Positions 5,522-7,238 of a stretch of DNA of 7,238 bases are shown piece after piece. Where the stretch lies: NCBI GenBank assembly GCA_050010255.1, contig JBEKLJ010000181.1:1-7238 (forward strand). The letters are read 5' to 3'. The position numbers and the translations under genes were made by a program. The DNA is from JBEKLJ01 sp050010255 (GTDB taxonomy: Bacteria > Acidobacteriota > Terriglobia > Bryobacterales > Bryobacteraceae). A model generated the notes under the pieces. It was given only the letters and a program-made list of their open reading frames with translations, made no database searches and was not told the origin of the DNA. How positions within the stretch are numbered: position 1 is the first letter of the stretch; every line of letters begins with the position of its first letter.

Positions 5522-5711
5522 TTCGCACACCGAGGTATTAATCTAGAGGCGTGCAGCGCCCTAGCTGTCGGCCAGGCCCCAGAAGAGGGTCGTTCCGTCC
5601 GGCGGCGGGGCATCTCAATGCTGTCCGGTCGCGGCAGGCGCGGCGCGGACGGTCCTGCGGGTGGAGTGCTAGAGCGTTTTCGGCCCGCACCGAAGAGGCA
5701 AGTCAGGCTCC
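5522..5711 (+). promoter_or_regulatory. Long structured 5' leader of the M23 peptidase gene
   Basis: Between the predicted transcription start and the ATG there is no convincing reading frame. Near its beginning, 5543-5551 pairs with 5557-5564 (CTAG, one bulged A, GGCG; loop TGCAG). Near its end, 5677-5683 pairs with 5690-5696 (TTTTCGG with CCGAAGA), only 15 bases before the start codon and overlapping the purine-rich AGAGG (5694-5698). The start has only a weak ribosome binding site, so folding could influence translation. No known riboswitch consensus was recognised; it may also be a plain untranslated region. Confidence 0.35.
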
Positions 5712-6593
5712 ATGAAGCAGCAGTACTTTATCGTTGTAGTAGCCCACTCGTTGCACGGCAGGCTCCGCAGGATTCATCTGCCCCAGCGCGTCATCTACCT
5801 GATCATGACGCTGGCCCTCATCGGGTGCTTTTCCGTGTTCGGCTTCGTCTTCAGCTACGCTCGGATGGCGTGGAAGGTGGCCAACTACAACGCGCTCAGA
5901 CGGGACATCACCTCTCTTCGCACGCGGTACGAGAAACTCCAGAGGGACGCCAGGCAGGCCAACGACCAGCTTGCCGAGCTGCAACTGTTCGCCAGCGAAG
6001 TCTCGATGGCCTACGGTCTGAAGGAGAAGCTGGAAGGCCCTGTCGACATCACCGACGAGGGTCGGCTGATGCCCACCATCCAGCAGTCGCTCGAAGAGTA
6101 TGACTTCCTGCGCACCGCCAACCTCTCCAGCTATTACCATCGCTACCCGCGCTTCTGGCAGACCAACAACATCCCCAGCATCTGGCCTGTGGACGGTCGC
6201 CTGCAAAGCTACTTCGGCAAGCGCCTGGATCCGTTCTCGGGTGAGGGCGCATTCCACCGCGGTGTCGATATCACGGCGCCGCCCGGCACCCCGATCCGCG
6301 CCGCGGCCGATGGCGTGGTGCTCCACGCGGGCCTGATGAACGGCTACGGCCGGGTGGTGGTGATCGACCACGGCAACGGCTTGCAAACCCTCTACGCGCA
6401 CTTATCGCGCTTCGCCGTGGTGCCGGGGCAAGAGATCCGGCGGGCTGAGGTGATCGGTGCGGTGGGTAGCTCGGGCCGCACCACGGCCCCGCACCTGCAC
6501 TATGAAGTGCGGCGGCACGGCACGCCCCAGAACCCCAGCCACTACCTGGGCCGCACGCGCATCGCCCAGGTGCGCCGCGATTTCCCCTTCTGA
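5712..6593 (+). CDS. Membrane-anchored M23 (LytM-type) metallopeptidase
   Basis: Encodes 293 residues. M23 peptidases cut peptide cross-links of peptidoglycan using zinc. A short basic cytosolic N-terminus (1-26) precedes one membrane helix (about 27-49), then a charged coiled coil (about 55-97), a linker, and the catalytic domain (about 165-275) outside the membrane. The active site is complete by comparison with LytM: His182 and Asp186 in HRGVD and His263 in HLH as zinc ligands, His230 in YAH and His261 as catalytic histidines. It is therefore expected to be an active enzyme, not an EnvC- or NlpD-like activator that has lost its ligands. The helix-coiled-coil-M23 layout is common in proteins that act in cell-shape or division machinery. 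An in-frame stop at 5670 leaves the ATG at 5712 as the only reasonable start. The ribosome binding site is weak. No bactofilin or division gene is adjacent. Confidence 0.93.
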   Translation: MKQQYFIVVVAHSLHGRLRRIHLPQRVIYLIMTLALIGCFSVFGFVFSYARMAWKVANYNALRRDITSLRTRYEKLQRDARQANDQLAELQLFASEVSMAYGLKEKLEGPVDITDEGRLMPTIQQSLEEYDFLRTANLSSYYHRYPRFWQTNNIPSIWPVDGRLQSYFGKRLDPFSGEGAFHRGVDITAPPGTPIRAAADGVVLHAGLMNGYGRVVVIDHGNGLQTLYAHLSRFAVVPGQEIRRAEVIGAVGSSGRTTAPHLHYEVRRHGTPQNPSHYLGRTRIAQVRRDFPF

Positions 6594-6728
6594 GCGCTCA
6601 CCGCGCGGGTGCTGGCCGCACCGCAGCGCGCCTTGCGCCGGTCGGCCAGACCTTCGTAACCGTGTTCCTCCAGGCGCTCCCGCCACCGTCGCATGGCCTG
6701 AGGCAACGCTGCGGGGCGGCCCGTGCTG

Positions 6729-6737
6729 TGCTAAAAT
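6729..6737 (+). promoter_or_regulatory. Extended -10 box before the lipoprotein gene
   Basis: TGCTAAAAT is an extended -10 (TG, one base, TAAAAT). The transcription start would fall near 6744, about four bases ahead of the GTG at 6748. No -35 is recognisable, as is usual for extended -10 promoters, and no ribosome binding site is present. The rest of the 154-base gap after the peptidase shows no gene and no clear terminator. Confidence 0.45.
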
Positions 6738-6747
6738 CGCGGCTCCT

Positions 6748-7161
6748 GTGAAACACCGAATCGTCCCCGCATTGCTCGCTTTACTGCTGTTTCTCCTCGC
6801 CGCCTGCTCGCGGAACACACCCGAGGCCGTCGCGAGGGGTTTCGTTGAGGCCATGACCGCCGGCGACGCCGAAGGCGTCCTGAAGCTGCTCCCTAAAGCA
6901 GCCACCTCCGATCCCCAAGATCCGCAAAGGGCCAGCCGCCTGCGCGCCTTCGTCCAAAGCCGCAAGAACGAAGGGGAGCAGGTCCTCCGGATGGACACCA
7001 AGGAAGTCAAAGTCGAAGGCGACCGTGCCACCGTCGACCTGAACGTCTGGTTCGTTCTGAACCGCGGCACGGCGCGGGAGAAGCGCCACAGCGAGAACGT
7101 TCACGTGCTCCTGGTCCGGCAGGACGGGCGCTGGACCGTGAGCCCGGAGATGTTCTACTGA
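6748..7161 (+). CDS. Small lipoprotein, possibly NTF2-like/DUF4878-like
   Basis: Encodes 137 residues. A basic start (KHRI), a hydrophobic run of leucines and the lipobox LAAC with Cys20 make a clear lipoprotein signal peptide, so the mature protein should be lipid-anchored in the cell envelope. The mature part begins NTPEAVARGFVEAMTAGDAEGVLKLL, split here as NTPEAVARGF then VEAMTAGDAEG, which is characteristic of DUF4878/NTF2-like folds. It then has strands VKVEGDRATVDLNVWF and HVLLVRQDGRWTVSPEMF, where the final W-x-V fits the last strand of that fold. The binding partner or substrate is unknown. GTG at 6748 is the chosen start because it begins the signal peptide precisely; the longer open frame upstream overlaps the peptidase gene in another frame and is arginine-rich nonsense. 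An extended -10 box lies just upstream and a hairpin follows the stop codon. Confidence 0.82.
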   Translation: MKHRIVPALLALLLFLLAACSRNTPEAVARGFVEAMTAGDAEGVLKLLPKAATSDPQDPQRASRLRAFVQSRKNEGEQVLRMDTKEVKVEGDRATVDLNVWFVLNRGTAREKRHSENVHVLLVRQDGRWTVSPEMFY

Positions 7162-7164
7162 GCC

Positions 7165-7209
7165 GCGGGGCGGACGCCACCGATGGGCATGCGGTGGCGG
7201 GAGCCCCGC
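7165..7209 (+). terminator. Two-tier hairpin after the lipoprotein gene
   Basis: An outer stem of seven pairs (7165-7171 with 7203-7209) and an inner stem of eight pairs (7175-7182 with 7192-7199) are separated by a symmetric three-by-three internal loop. The apical loop has nine bases. The structure starts three bases after the stop codon, as expected of a transcript end or stabilising 3' structure. No U-tract follows within the window, so Rho-independent termination in the classical sense is not supported. A further five-pair stem (7211-7215 with 7231-7235) follows. Confidence 0.45.
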
Positions 7210-7238
7210 CAGCCGGGACGGGCGCAAGGACGGCTCTT

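Noticed and set aside
5299..5711. Known structured RNAs: c-di-AMP, c-di-GMP, cobalamin, TPP or SAM riboswitch, 6S, SRP, RNase P or tmRNA
   Set aside because: I looked for the conserved cores of each on the plus strand and found none. A partial resemblance to the c-di-AMP 3' core (a GTCAGCTA stretch) exists only on the minus strand, with no leftward gene after it.
5462..6103. Plus-strand open frame of 213 codons covering the peptidase leader
   Set aside because: Arg/Gly/Ala-rich nonsense that overlaps the M23 peptidase in another frame; no ribosome binding site and no domain.
6594..6747. Small gene or terminator in the gap after the M23 peptidase
   Set aside because: No frame with a start signal, and no stem followed by a U-tract; only the extended -10 box near the right end stands out.

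Overview
The window is high-GC bacterial chromosome carrying ordinary housekeeping and metabolic genes. I see no phage, transposon, CRISPR or tRNA. Gene content and style (KorAB-type oxoacid:ferredoxin oxidoreductase, several genes without Shine-Dalgarno sequences, small orphan proteins) fit an Acidobacteriota-like or similar GC-rich soil or environmental bacterium. That assignment is an inference from general impression, not from a marker gene.

Layout. (1) 1-1051: two leftward genes, a three-helix small membrane protein (627-905) and a single-domain STAS anti-sigma-factor antagonist (226-579). A strong hairpin that forms best on the minus strand lies downstream of them (67-89). (2) 906-1051 is a divergent control region with a -10 box, an inverted repeat and a good ribosome binding site for the rightward operon. 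(3) 1052-3936: korA and korB, overlapping by one base (TAATG), encode a fused gamma-alpha subunit and a beta subunit of a 2-oxoacid (probably 2-oxoglutarate):ferredoxin oxidoreductase. (4) 3937-5284: three closely packed rightward genes, a TrmJ-type tRNA 2'-O-methyltransferase, a cysteine-free HMA-like small protein and a zinc-ribbon protein. Each has a -10-like hexamer just before its start codon and no ribosome binding site. (5) 5285-5711: 427 bases without a gene. They hold a string of five hairpins, then a good sigma-70 promoter, then a structured leader of about 190 bases. (6) 5712-6593: a membrane-anchored M23 peptidase with a complete active site. (7) 6748-7161: a small lipoprotein with an extended -10 box almost touching its GTG start, followed by a two-tier hairpin.

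How the genes relate. KorA and KorB form one enzyme and are translationally coupled. Cell-envelope functions (M23 peptidase, lipoprotein) cluster on the right. The remaining genes share no obvious pathway. No new multi-gene system is evident. The most interesting material is non-coding: the apparent leaderless start pattern, and the structured stretch between the zinc-ribbon gene and the peptidase.
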